A stretch of DNA of 29,615 nt from a virus. The stretch lies in the IMG/VR virus record IMGVR_UViG_3300041016_000734, positions 1 to 29,615 of that record. One strand, written 5' to 3'. A program made the position numbers and the translations under genes. Under the pieces are notes generated by a model, which did no database searches, was not told where the DNA came from, and was given only the letters and a program-made list of their open reading frames with translations. This document shows, piece by piece, positions 5,842-11,837 of this stretch (the stretch's first letter is position 1; each line of letters starts with the position of its first letter).

Positions 5842-5858
5842 TAAAAAAGAAAAAGAAT

Positions 5859-6845
5859 ATGATTGTTAGAAATGATTGTGTCCAGGAGGATACTATAAGT
5901 GTTGAAGTAAATGGTTATTGCACACCTATAACTGAAATAATAAATCAAACACCTCAAATTGATTGTGATGAATTAATGGTCTGTGTTGGACCTCATCTTG
6001 TTTCATTAAATGACCTTATTATGAGAGTTTATGCGTATGTTCAGAGTGCTCAGTCTCAAAATCAAAATAATTTTAATCAATTATTTAATCAATATAACTC
6101 ACTTTACAATTTCTTTATGAAATGTTGTCATGAATTGATTGGTCGTCTTACTCGTATAGAAAAAAGAATAAATGGACTTATTGTTATTAGACAGGTGTTT
6201 ATTGAAAAAGCAACAATTCAACCAATAAGAAATACACCAATAAGAGAGGCTCAGTCAATTGTTATACAAAGACCACCTGTAGTTATTAGTGAAGAAAGGT
6301 ATGTTATAGACCAATCAATAACAAATGGATATATTGATAGTTATATTAGATATGATAATTACGGAAATAAAATACCTGACCCTTATGTATTTTGGTTAAA
6401 AAAAGAAGATGATTTTTTAAGAAAATTATGTCCTAAAGAAGTTCCTTACTCAAAAGGAAGTGCTCTTGCTAATGCTTGGATTGAAAAAATAAAAGCTGTC
6501 TTTGTTGAAAATAATATAGAATTTGACCCATCTATATTAACATATAAAAATATAGAAGTTAAATATTCTTTTTCTATTCCTAAATTAAGTGGTAGATGGG
6601 TTGTATCAGGTCAATCTGTTATTGACCTTAATGGAAATAATTTAACAAAAAGGCTTCCTATTGTTTATAATAAAGAAGTTAATGGACTTGTTCTTGAAAA
6701 AGTAACTAAATATAGAATTGACCCTAATCAGAGACCTGTTATTGGTTATGAACCTGTCCTTATGACTTATCAAGTTCTAAATAAAAAATTAAATACCCGA
6801 AGTTTGTTTGAGGCTGGTGTTAATCATTGGATAAAATATTCTTAA
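5859..6845 (+). CDS. Hypothetical protein, late-type promoter, opposite strand
   Basis: A 328-residue protein. I start it at 5859, after AAAGAATATG; an upstream in-frame TTG is unlikely because it lies within the promoter. The N-terminal 110 residues contain six cysteines and a Gln/Asn-rich, probably coiled-coil segment (QSAQSQNQNNFNQLFNQYN). Residues about 140-175 are Pro/Ile-rich. The rest appears globular, with many aromatics. No known family, signal peptide or membrane helix is evident. Its promoter belongs to the late class, so a structural or lysis-related role is more likely than replication, although it sits beside the early block. It is the largest gene here for which I can offer no function. 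Confidence 0.8.
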   Translation: MIVRNDCVQEDTISVEVNGYCTPITEIINQTPQIDCDELMVCVGPHLVSLNDLIMRVYAYVQSAQSQNQNNFNQLFNQYNSLYNFFMKCCHELIGRLTRIEKRINGLIVIRQVFIEKATIQPIRNTPIREAQSIVIQRPPVVISEERYVIDQSITNGYIDSYIRYDNYGNKIPDPYVFWLKKEDDFLRKLCPKEVPYSKGSALANAWIEKIKAVFVENNIEFDPSILTYKNIEVKYSFSIPKLSGRWVVSGQSVIDLNGNNLTKRLPIVYNKEVNGLVLEKVTKYRIDPNQRPVIGYEPVLMTYQVLNKKLNTRSLFEAGVNHWIKYS

Positions 6846-6948
6846 CTATCCACTTTAATTCTTTATTATACCTCTTTTTACTGATTTTACCGGTCTTATA
6901 TTGTTGTTGTAGTATTCTTCTATACTTAAGGATGCTTTCCTTCACCAT
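6820..6948 (-). CDS. Short minus-strand gene, 42 aa, basic
   Basis: A 42-codon frame from ATG at 6948 to TAA at 6820-6822. The product (MVKESILKYR at its start, then YKTGKISKKRYNKELKW) is basic and helical and resembles the short 'YKxGxISxxxYxxxL' segments of SHOCT-type domains. It fills the gap between two plus-strand genes and overlaps the 3' end of the 328-aa gene tail-to-tail by 26 bases. A degenerate copy of the early element lies 48 bases upstream in the correct orientation. Together these favour a real gene, though the length makes it uncertain. Confidence 0.55.
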   Translation of the reverse strand: MVKESILKYRRILQQQYKTGKISKKRYNKELKWIVKNILSND

Positions 6949-6995
6949 ATGTCTTTATATTAAAAAAAATTAAACCACCATAAACAATCCACCTT

Positions 6996-7016
6996 TTCTA
7001 AAAGTTGATTTTTTAC
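6996..7016 (-). promoter_or_regulatory. Degenerate early-type element upstream of the 42-aa gene
   Basis: The minus strand contains AAAAAATCAACTTTTAGAAA, matching the early element core (AAAAAATGACTTTTAGAAC) at most positions. The downstream TTAATATATA half is absent at the expected position, so it may be weak or only a remnant. It lies on the other side of the origin-like region from the four good copies. Confidence 0.4.
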
Positions 7017-7055
7017 ATTTATATATAAGTTATATAAAAAAAAAGATAAAAGTTT

Positions 7056-7565
7056 ATGGATTATTATGAAAAATTTAAGAAAGACCTAAAAGATGGTGAA
7101 TTGGGTGAAAGAGTATTTGCTTTCTACCTAAAAGAAACAAAGGATTTTGATATACTTGGTTTCAATAATGATTATAGATATGATATTATGGGTGAAATAT
7201 ATTGTAAGAGGATTACTTTTGAGGTTAAAACTGATAGATATGAATATTTTAAAGGTGTTAAAACAAATAATATGTTTATTGAAACAAGTTGTAATAATAA
7301 ACCTTCAGGTATTTCACGAACTGAAGCTGATGTGTTTGTTTATTTTCTACCTGATTTTGAGGAAGCCTATATGATTTCTGTTAAAAAACTTAAAGAGTTA
7401 TTATTAACTAATCAAGAGTATTTTAGATATACTACTCAGAGTGGTGATGAAGGAAAAGTTAAAGGTTATTTAATAAATAGATATGATTATAAACATCTAT
7501 TTAAGTTTTATCAAATACCTAAACTTAAATGTTGGAATAAAAAGATTTCTAATAGTGACATATAA
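7056..7565 (+). CDS. PD-(D/E)XK-type nuclease
   Basis: A 169-residue protein with the core of the PD-(D/E)XK nuclease fold. G-E-L-G-E (14-18) is in the first helix, Asp43 in YRYDIMG, and E56-V-K58 in TFEVKTDRY. NMFIETS follows, then a helix after SGISRTEADV and the strand FVYFLP. This D...ExK pattern cleaves DNA with divalent metal in resolvases, repair nucleases and some restriction enzymes. In a small phage it could resolve replication branches, degrade host DNA or process concatemers; the sequence does not decide. It is on the plus strand, follows an AT-rich promoter-like stretch (TATATAAG at 7021-7028) and ends directly at a bidirectional terminator. Confidence 0.72.
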   Translation: MDYYEKFKKDLKDGELGERVFAFYLKETKDFDILGFNNDYRYDIMGEIYCKRITFEVKTDRYEYFKGVKTNNMFIETSCNNKPSGISRTEADVFVYFLPDFEEAYMISVKKLKELLLTNQEYFRYTTQSGDEGKVKGYLINRYDYKHLFKFYQIPKLKCWNKKISNSDI

Positions 7566-7570
7566 GAATA

Positions 7571-7604
7571 AAAAAACCCGTCAAAAACATAAGACGGGTT
7601 TTTT
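7571..7604. terminator. Bidirectional intrinsic terminator
   Basis: AAAAAACCCGTC and GACGGGTTTTTT form a perfect 12-bp inverted repeat around a 10-base loop. Both strands therefore give a GC stem plus U-tract. It sits between the converging stops of the nuclease (7565) and the fibre-like gene (7606), so it closes both units. Confidence 0.92.
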
Positions 7605-7605
7605 A

Positions 7606-8130
7606 TTAAGAAATTTTTAAGAAACCACTACCATCTTTATATATTGTTCCAGCTTCAAGTCCTGATGCAGATGTTGGAAGTGACCTTATATTAATAATTG
7701 TAAGTGGTTCATCATCAATTGTTCCAGATATTGATAGTCCATTTGGTGTTATCGCCATATCTATGACATTACCAACATTAGATGACTGAAATTGTAAAGA
7801 TTGATATGATATTGTCATATTTGCATTTTCACTTGTATCTTCACTACTTGTAGATATAAATATTTCACCTGTTGAAACATTTATATCAGCTCCTAAAGAT
7901 GTAATACTATCAGATGAATTTATAGTTACACCTGAAGTAAGACTAATTGAACTACTAGTATCAAATGTCTCACCATCAGTTGAAGTTATAATTATGTCTG
8001 TTCTATCTTCAGTCGCACTAATATGTTGTGTTTGTTGTTGTAATGCTGATACTTCTCCTGTCTCATCAGCTTGTTGTATTAAACTCAACATTGCTTGTCT
8101 GTTTGTTGTTGTTATGTTATCACTACTCAT
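7606..8130 (-). CDS. Fibre-like virion protein (terminal gene of the portal/lysis unit)
   Basis: A 174-residue Ser/Thr-rich protein. The N-terminus is helical (residues about 10-40). Beta-repeat-like sequence follows, ending in LPTSASGLEAGTIYKDGSGF and a final LKIS. This C-terminal pattern (LPTS, G-L, G-T-x-Y/W, D-G, L-K-I-S) recurs at the ends of many phage fibre or appendage proteins. It is likely a virion surface or capsid appendage protein. Its position after the holin-like genes and before the terminator is unusual, so a separate function cannot be excluded. Confidence 0.68.
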   Translation of the reverse strand: MSSDNITTTNRQAMLSLIQQADETGEVSALQQQTQHISATEDRTDIIITSTDGETFDTSSSISLTSGVTINSSDSITSLGADINVSTGEIFISTSSEDTSENANMTISYQSLQFQSSNVGNVIDMAITPNGLSISGTIDDEPLTIINIRSLPTSASGLEAGTIYKDGSGFLKIS

Positions 8131-8209
8131 TTTTTAATAATTTATTTTTATGTTTATCTTTACGATTATATTTTTTTTTATTTTTATATATGTTTGGTCT
8201 CGTTGCCAT
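8123..8209 (-). CDS. 28-residue basic peptide
   Basis: A short frame from ATG at 8209 to TAG at 8123-8125. The product (MATRPNIYKN, then KKKYNRKDKHKNK) is very rich in Lys and Asn. It overlaps the start of the downstream fibre-like gene by 8 bases and fills most of an otherwise empty gap of about 100 bases. It is plausible as a translated leader or a small basic protein, but very short. Confidence 0.4.
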   Translation of the reverse strand: MATRPNIYKNKKKYNRKDKHKNKLLKNE

Positions 8210-8231
8210 TTTTATCTCTTGAATAGTAATC

Positions 8232-8426
8232 TCAATTGTTTTCATCTTTACTACCTAATCCAATTAAACTATCTTTACTTCTAAGAAACATAATTCCTAA
8301 AGCTAACCATCCTGATAAACTTTCAGCACTTGCCTTTCCAGTCCATAGCATTGCGCCACTGAAGATAATTATACTCATCCCTAATATCGTTGTTATAAAA
8401 CCTGTCTTTGTTAATCTCTCTTTCAT
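8232..8426 (-). CDS. Holin-like protein with two membrane segments
   Basis: A 64-residue protein with two hydrophobic segments (about 9-29, and 34-48 around SGWLALGIMFLRS) joined by a short turn, and charged ends (KER at the N-terminus, KDEN at the C-terminus). Small size, two spans and charged tails fit a class II holin, which makes membrane lesions at the end of infection. It is beside a single-span, coiled-coil membrane protein (8433-8696) in the late portal unit. No endolysin is adjacent. The role is inferred from topology and position only. Confidence 0.6.
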   Translation of the reverse strand: MKERLTKTGFITTILGMSIIIFSGAMLWTGKASAESLSGWLALGIMFLRSKDSLIGLGSKDENN

Positions 8427-8432
8427 ATATAA

Positions 8433-8696
8433 TTAATCTTTTTTTTTATTTAACTCTTTATTAAGTTCTTTTATCTCTTTTGTAAGGTCTTTAACACTCT
8501 CACATAATGTATCAAATTTCTCAGTCATGTGTTCATACTTATTAATATGGTCATTCTTTAAGATATTTAACTCATTTCGTGCTTCATAAGCTACATTTTT
8601 TACTTCTTTAAGTTCATCCATAGTTCTTTTTAAGAAGTATGATATTACACCTAACATCACTCCACCAATTAAAGTTAATAAATTAATCATTTCCAT
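8433..8696 (-). CDS. Single-span membrane protein with coiled coil (holin accessory/spanin-like)
   Basis: An 87-residue protein with one N-terminal membrane helix (residues about 4-22, NLLTLIGGVMLGVISYFL), followed by a long charged coiled coil to the C-terminus ending in repeated ELNKEL. This layout resembles XhlA-type holin partners and other phage lysis membrane proteins, without a recognised family match. It overlaps the end of the upstream 41-residue frame by 14 bases and ends 7 bases before the two-span holin candidate, suggesting a lysis pair. Confidence 0.62.
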   Translation of the reverse strand: MEMINLLTLIGGVMLGVISYFLKRTMDELKEVKNVAYEARNELNILKNDHINKYEHMTEKFDTLCESVKDLTKEIKELNKELNKKKD

Positions 8697-8808
8697 TTTT
8701 ATCTTTATCTTTTTTATCTTTATCTTCTTCTAATTTATCTTCTTTAATAATTTTAGATAATAATATAACATTTTTAGTTTTGTAGTTTCCTCTTTTCTTC
8801 TTATTCAT
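8683..8808 (-). CDS. 41-residue highly charged protein
   Basis: A short frame from ATG at 8808 to TAA at 8683-8685. It has a basic N-terminus (MNKKKRGNYK) and a C-terminus of nearly alternating Lys and Asp. It fills the 126-base gap between the connector gene and the membrane protein and overlaps the latter by 14 bases, consistent with translational coupling. Function unknown. Confidence 0.5.
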   Translation of the reverse strand: MNKKKRGNYKTKNVILLSKIIKEDKLEEDKDKKDKDKNGND

Positions 8809-8822
8809 ATGAATTATATTTT

Positions 8823-9392
8823 TTAATCACAGAACTCACATGGGTCTATGTTACCAAGTGGAGGTAGAGGTCCTTGAAACTTTCTACCTGATGTAGCTAT
8901 ACCTGAAAAATAATTTGATACATTTGGTCTAATCTCAAATGATAAATTATTCTGATAAAATTCAGGAAATTCAGCTGGATAATTTTTAATAAAATCTCTC
9001 ATTCTCTCATTATAGAATTCAGCATTATTTCTAACTTGTTGTCTAAGCCATTTTATATCATCAATACCCGATGGTTGTGAACTATCTGATGACTTTTGTG
9101 AAACTGCTTTATTTGTTAATTTGAAGTTAATAAATGGAAGTGAGTGATAAACAACCCATTCACATAATGCCGGTTGTATATATTGTATCATAAGGTCTTG
9201 ATAAAAACCTGTGTAATTTGGGCAGTCATTTATCATTCTTTGATATAAGTTTTGACCTAATACTGATTGTATATTAAGGTCTTGTGCTTTCCAGATGAAT
9301 TTTTGTATCAAATCAACATCAACATTGCTTTCAATAACACTCATCTTAAACACATAGTTGCTTGTTATGAATAATTTATAGTCCATTCCCAT
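8823..9392 (-). CDS. Head-tail connector protein (DUF6712-like)
   Basis: A 189-residue protein directly after the portal and overlapping it by 17 bases. Residues about 23-60 (VDLIQKFIWKAQDLNIQSVL, then GQNLYQRM) match the pattern of Bacteroidota phage head-completion proteins: an alpha-helical 'I-x-x-A-Q-x-x-x-I-x-x-x-L-G-x-x-L-Y' core. A long helical region with WVVYHSLPFINF follows. It probably docks below the portal ring. The first two residues are uncertain because a second ATG is at 9386. The C-terminus ends in CEFCD. Confidence 0.68.
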   Translation of the reverse strand: MGMDYKLFITSNYVFKMSVIESNVDVDLIQKFIWKAQDLNIQSVLGQNLYQRMINDCPNYTGFYQDLMIQYIQPALCEWVVYHSLPFINFKLTNKAVSQKSSDSSQPSGIDDIKWLRQQVRNNAEFYNERMRDFIKNYPAEFPEFYQNNLSFEIRPNVSNYFSGIATSGRKFQGPLPPLGNIDPCEFCD

Positions 9393-10500
9393 CGCCTTCA
9401 GTTATTTTTTCTATATCTAATTTATATTTATCTAATACTAATTTTGAAGATGAACCATTAAATCTTAGTAATTTATTATAAACTGCCTCTACTAATTGTT
9501 GTTTTGGATTTATATACATTGATTGGAACATCTCTAAACTTTCTAAAATGATTGATTTTTGTCCTAATTCACCTGGTGTATTAACACCAAATATACCTGG
9601 ATTTGTTACTGAATGTCCTGTTAAAATTCCTTGTGTAATTTCTTTGTTTAATTCAATAAATCTCTCATCTGTATCACCTAATTGAACCGGTGTAATCTCA
9701 GGAGCACTATCTTTTCCGTCAGAAAATAAGAACATCACCTTTCCTGCTTTTGTCGCACCTTCGTAATCTGATTGTAATTGTCTAATAACATTTCTCATTT
9801 CATCATCTGAAGGAACACCATTATTAAATGTTATAGTCATAGATGGTGCGAAGCCATTATCAACTTGATTTTTATGAAATAAAGAAATTGAATATTCTAA
9901 ATCAATATAATTTACACACGGTAGATATTCTGGTTGGCCGTAAACCTCAGCTCCTGGTCTATATTCTTTAACATAAAGTATTTGTGATGCTACTGGATTT
10001 TTTGGATTGTAAATTGGTTTCTTAACTGGTGTGTATTTTCTTGTATTTGACCAGTCATCTGAATAATAAATATATTTTTTACAATCAGATACTCTTATTT
10101 TATTTGCTGGTAGATAATTTAATTCTGCTATTTTACTTCTATCTTTTGAGTATATAATCTCAACAGCGAATGCTCCGAATAATTCTAAATCATAAGATGT
10201 TCTAAAAACTATATCATTTAATGATAGTTCATTATAAGGATTGGCTAGAAATTGATTTGCTATTCCATCTAATCCTTCTAAATTCCAACCATTACCTCCA
10301 ATCATCATTGCCTTTCTTTTAAGAATAGCGTTGTGTTTAGCACTTCTATTCATAAGTGAAATTAAATAATCAGGATATAAATTGTCCTCCCCATAAAATA
10401 TATAACCTGCTCTTGATGCTTTCTCTACATATTGAGGAGCATTAGATGTGTTAAAATTATGAATTACAAATTGTATTTTCTTTTTTTCTTCTTCTTCCAT
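9376..10500 (-). CDS. Phage portal protein
   Basis: A 374-residue portal, short compared with SPP1- or HK97-type portals. Characteristic sequence includes GEDNLYPDYLISLMNRSAKH (37-56), the conserved stretch where portals of Bacteroidota phages begin, then ILKRKAMMIGGNGW. A middle domain has beta strands and a stem/wing part (YLPCVNYIDLEYSISLFHKN near 193-212), and there is a C-terminal crown segment. It forms the dodecameric ring through which terminase packages DNA. It is in the unit behind the promoter at 11129-11157, after two small virion genes and before the connector, and not beside the terminase as usual. Confidence 0.82.
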   Translation of the reverse strand: MEEEEKKKIQFVIHNFNTSNAPQYVEKASRAGYIFYGEDNLYPDYLISLMNRSAKHNAILKRKAMMIGGNGWNLEGLDGIANQFLANPYNELSLNDIVFRTSYDLELFGAFAVEIIYSKDRSKIAELNYLPANKIRVSDCKKYIYYSDDWSNTRKYTPVKKPIYNPKNPVASQILYVKEYRPGAEVYGQPEYLPCVNYIDLEYSISLFHKNQVDNGFAPSMTITFNNGVPSDDEMRNVIRQLQSDYEGATKAGKVMFLFSDGKDSAPEITPVQLGDTDERFIELNKEITQGILTGHSVTNPGIFGVNTPGELGQKSIILESLEMFQSMYINPKQQLVEAVYNKLLRFNGSSSKLVLDKYKLDIEKITEGDGNGL

Positions 10501-10517
10501 TTATTTTATTTTCTTTT

Positions 10518-10919
10518 TTAATAATTCTCAAAAGCAGTAAATGTAAATCCTTCTGATGCAGTAAATGATATAAAAGGAGTTGATGTTCCTGTAACCATCA
10601 AAAGTCCTGTCTCAACTAAACCTAATGAATTTTGTATATTAAGGTCATATGGTGTCGCCATTTCATAAACTGAATAATGATATTCACCCGCTGTTATATC
10701 CATCACCACAGATGAAGTTAAACTAACTGCCGTTCCTATTGAAAGTGTAAAGCTATCATAATAAGGTGATGTTGAAAAGTTATCAGGAGAGATTGTAGTC
10801 GTAACTAAAGTATCTCTATTTGATAAAGTCCAAGTGTAATATGGATTAATTGGATTACTTACCTTCTCCGATAGAGTTACTACCACCCTCTGACTTTGTG
10901 TTGTTGATAGATATAACAT
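10518..10919 (-). CDS. Hypothetical beta-rich virion protein
   Basis: I start it at 10919 (MLYLSTTQSQR) because the longer frame to 10970 adds a lysine-rich stretch that is the other reading of the upstream gene. The 133-residue product is rich in Ser/Thr and beta strands. PYYTWTLSNRDT and AGEYHYSVYEM are reminiscent of immunoglobulin-like sandwich domains in phage decoration or tail proteins. It overlaps the 85-residue gene upstream by 65 bases in a different frame. It lies between a capsid-region promoter and the portal, so I infer a virion role; the exact position in the particle is unknown. Confidence 0.65.
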   Translation of the reverse strand: MLYLSTTQSQRVVVTLSEKVSNPINPYYTWTLSNRDTLVTTTISPDNFSTSPYYDSFTLSIGTAVSLTSSVVMDITAGEYHYSVYEMATPYDLNIQNSLGLVETGLLMVTGTSTPFISFTASEGFTFTAFENY

Positions 10920-11112
10920 CAGTTTCTTTATTTTTTTTACATTTACATTTTTTATCTTCAGATTTATCACATACTAAGTCAAAAAATTCTGGATATTTCT
11001 TATACATATATGGATATAGTCCAGTATCAATAAATTTACCTAATATATCTCTATTCTCAAATGGCACATATATAAGTTTATTAATAAGTTCTTTCTTAAG
11101 CTTTATACTCAT
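10855..11112 (-). CDS. Hypothetical small late protein (85 aa)
   Basis: First gene of the portal/lysis unit, with a late-type promoter 17 bases upstream. The N-terminal 45 residues look folded (VPFENRDILGKFIDTGLYPY, then MYKKYPEFFDLV). A basic Lys/Cys cluster, KKCKCKKNK, comes next, and a Ser/Gly-rich tail ends the protein. Its 3' end overlaps the next gene by 65 bases. The family is not recognised. The FIDTGLYPYMYKKYPEFF stretch recalls small proteins beside portal genes in other Bacteroidota phages, but I cannot name it. Confidence 0.68.
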   Translation of the reverse strand: MSIKLKKELINKLIYVPFENRDILGKFIDTGLYPYMYKKYPEFFDLVCDKSEDKKCKCKKNKETDVISINNTKSEGGSNSIGEGK

Positions 11113-11128
11113 AATAAAATCTTTTTTA

Positions 11129-11157
11129 TATAATAGACATTTTTGTATTTTTTCTAA
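11129..11157 (-). promoter_or_regulatory. Late-type promoter for the portal/lysis unit
   Basis: The minus strand reads TTAGAAAAA (11157-11149), 11-bp spacer, TCTATTATA (11137-11129), TAAAAAAG, then ATG at 11112. It begins 9 bases beyond the terminator of the capsid unit, so a new transcript starts as the previous one ends. Confidence 0.75.
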
Positions 11158-11165
11158 ACTTAAAT

Positions 11166-11194
11166 AAAAAAAAACCCCGTCAGAACGACAGGGT
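11166..11194 (-). terminator. Intrinsic terminator of the capsid/tube unit
   Basis: On the minus strand ACCCTGTC and GACGGGGT form an 8-bp stem (one U-G wobble) with a 5-base loop, followed by nine T. On the plus strand the wobble becomes an A-C mismatch with no T-tract, so it acts leftward only. It lies 50 bases beyond the stop of the probable tube gene. A second weak hairpin (AAAAAGG/CCTTTTT, 11197-11226) precedes it. Confidence 0.85.
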
Positions 11195-11244
11195 GAAAAA
11201 AGGATAAGAATATGAAAAACCTTTTTATACTTAATATATATGGT

Positions 11245-11760
11245 TTAAGCAATTACACTTAAAGCAGCGCCTGAAGTCACGATGTGTGCTGGTTCTGGCT
11301 CTTTTCCTAAGAAAGTAATAACAGCACCGTTAAGGTCACCATAAGCTTTTCCTACTCCAGGTGTTGATGCCGATACTCTTACCGGATTTTGTTTTCCCAT
11401 AAGGTGATATACACCTCTTTGGTCTTTGATAATAACTCTCCATTTTCCTTGACCTAACACTAAGATTTGGTTTCTTAAAGTAGCATCTAATCTATGAAGC
11501 GTTATGGATAAGGTCTCCTCGTAGAAAGAAGTTCCATTTTCCGTAGAAAAAACTCCATTTTCTGTATAAGAACCTGTTTCTATTTCCTGCTCAAATGTAT
11601 AGAATGATACGGTCGCTCCCGCGAACGCGTCAATAACATTTGATGCTGTGAAGGAGTATGTAAGGTCATCCCCATTATACTCGCCTATATATACGGTTTG
11701 CACTCCACCGATGTTATCTCTACATCCTAAAGTATATCCGCTTGTTAATACACAACTCAT
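11245..11760 (-). CDS. Probable major tail tube protein
   Basis: A 171-residue beta-rich protein immediately downstream of the major capsid gene and ended by its own terminator. The opening MSCVLTSGYTLGCRDNIGG, and the region around SFYEETLSITLHRLDATLRN, resemble small virion proteins of Bacteroidota phages. Size, position and strong expression signals make the tail tube the best guess. It is noticeably less AT-rich than most genes here, as is the capsid gene, which fits codon selection for high output. The alternative is a capsid decoration protein. It would be assembled around the tape measure in a helical tube. Confidence 0.55.
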   Translation of the reverse strand: MSCVLTSGYTLGCRDNIGGVQTVYIGEYNGDDLTYSFTASNVIDAFAGATVSFYTFEQEIETGSYTENGVFSTENGTSFYEETLSITLHRLDATLRNQILVLGQGKWRVIIKDQRGVYHLMGKQNPVRVSASTPGVGKAYGDLNGAVITFLGKEPEPAHIVTSGAALSVIA

Positions 11761-11775
11761 TTTTATATAATTTTT

Positions 11776-11822
11776 TTTTCTAAGTTTCTGGGCTACTCCT
11801 TAGCGTTTCACCCGTCCACTTT
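11776..11822 (-). other. Structured, relatively GC-rich spacer between capsid and tube genes
   Basis: The 77-base gap holds, on the minus strand, a GC-rich block (GGACGGGTGAAACGCTAAGG, then AGTAGCCCAG) and then TTAGAAAAA. Several competing small stems can be drawn: GCTA/TAGC around AGGAG, and CTAAG/CTTAG around a longer loop. TTAGAAAAA is the upstream box of the late promoter, but the TCTATTATA box is missing at the fixed distance. It may be an RNA processing or mRNA-stabilising element that sets capsid/tube ratios. Confidence 0.35.
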
Positions 11823-11837
11823 ATTTTTTTATCTCAA

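Larger units (their letters stand above)
5545..5858. other. Divergent intergenic region, candidate origin/control region
   Basis: This 314-base gap is the only place where transcription diverges: the polymerase gene leaves to the left and the 328-aa gene to the right. It contains, in order: two GTTTCTTA boxes (5583 and 5606), a long inverted repeat (5606-5671), an AT-only tract with 8-bp tandem repeats (5681-5716), a short mixed-sequence segment, a perfect 8-bp hairpin (5761-5781) and the late-type promoter (5813-5841). Inverted repeats, iteron-like boxes and a melting-prone AT tract beside a polymerase gene fit an origin. They would equally fit a repressor-controlled divergent promoter. No open frame of note lies within. 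Confidence 0.5.

Noticed and set aside
11212-11259. Tiny plus-strand frame starting after a GAAT-ATG context
   Set aside because: Only about 16 codons, without a promoter motif, within the 3' region of the probable tube gene; likely chance.
11776-11784. Seventh late promoter before the probable tube gene
   Set aside because: Only the upstream box is present; the TCTATTATA box is missing at the fixed 11-bp distance.
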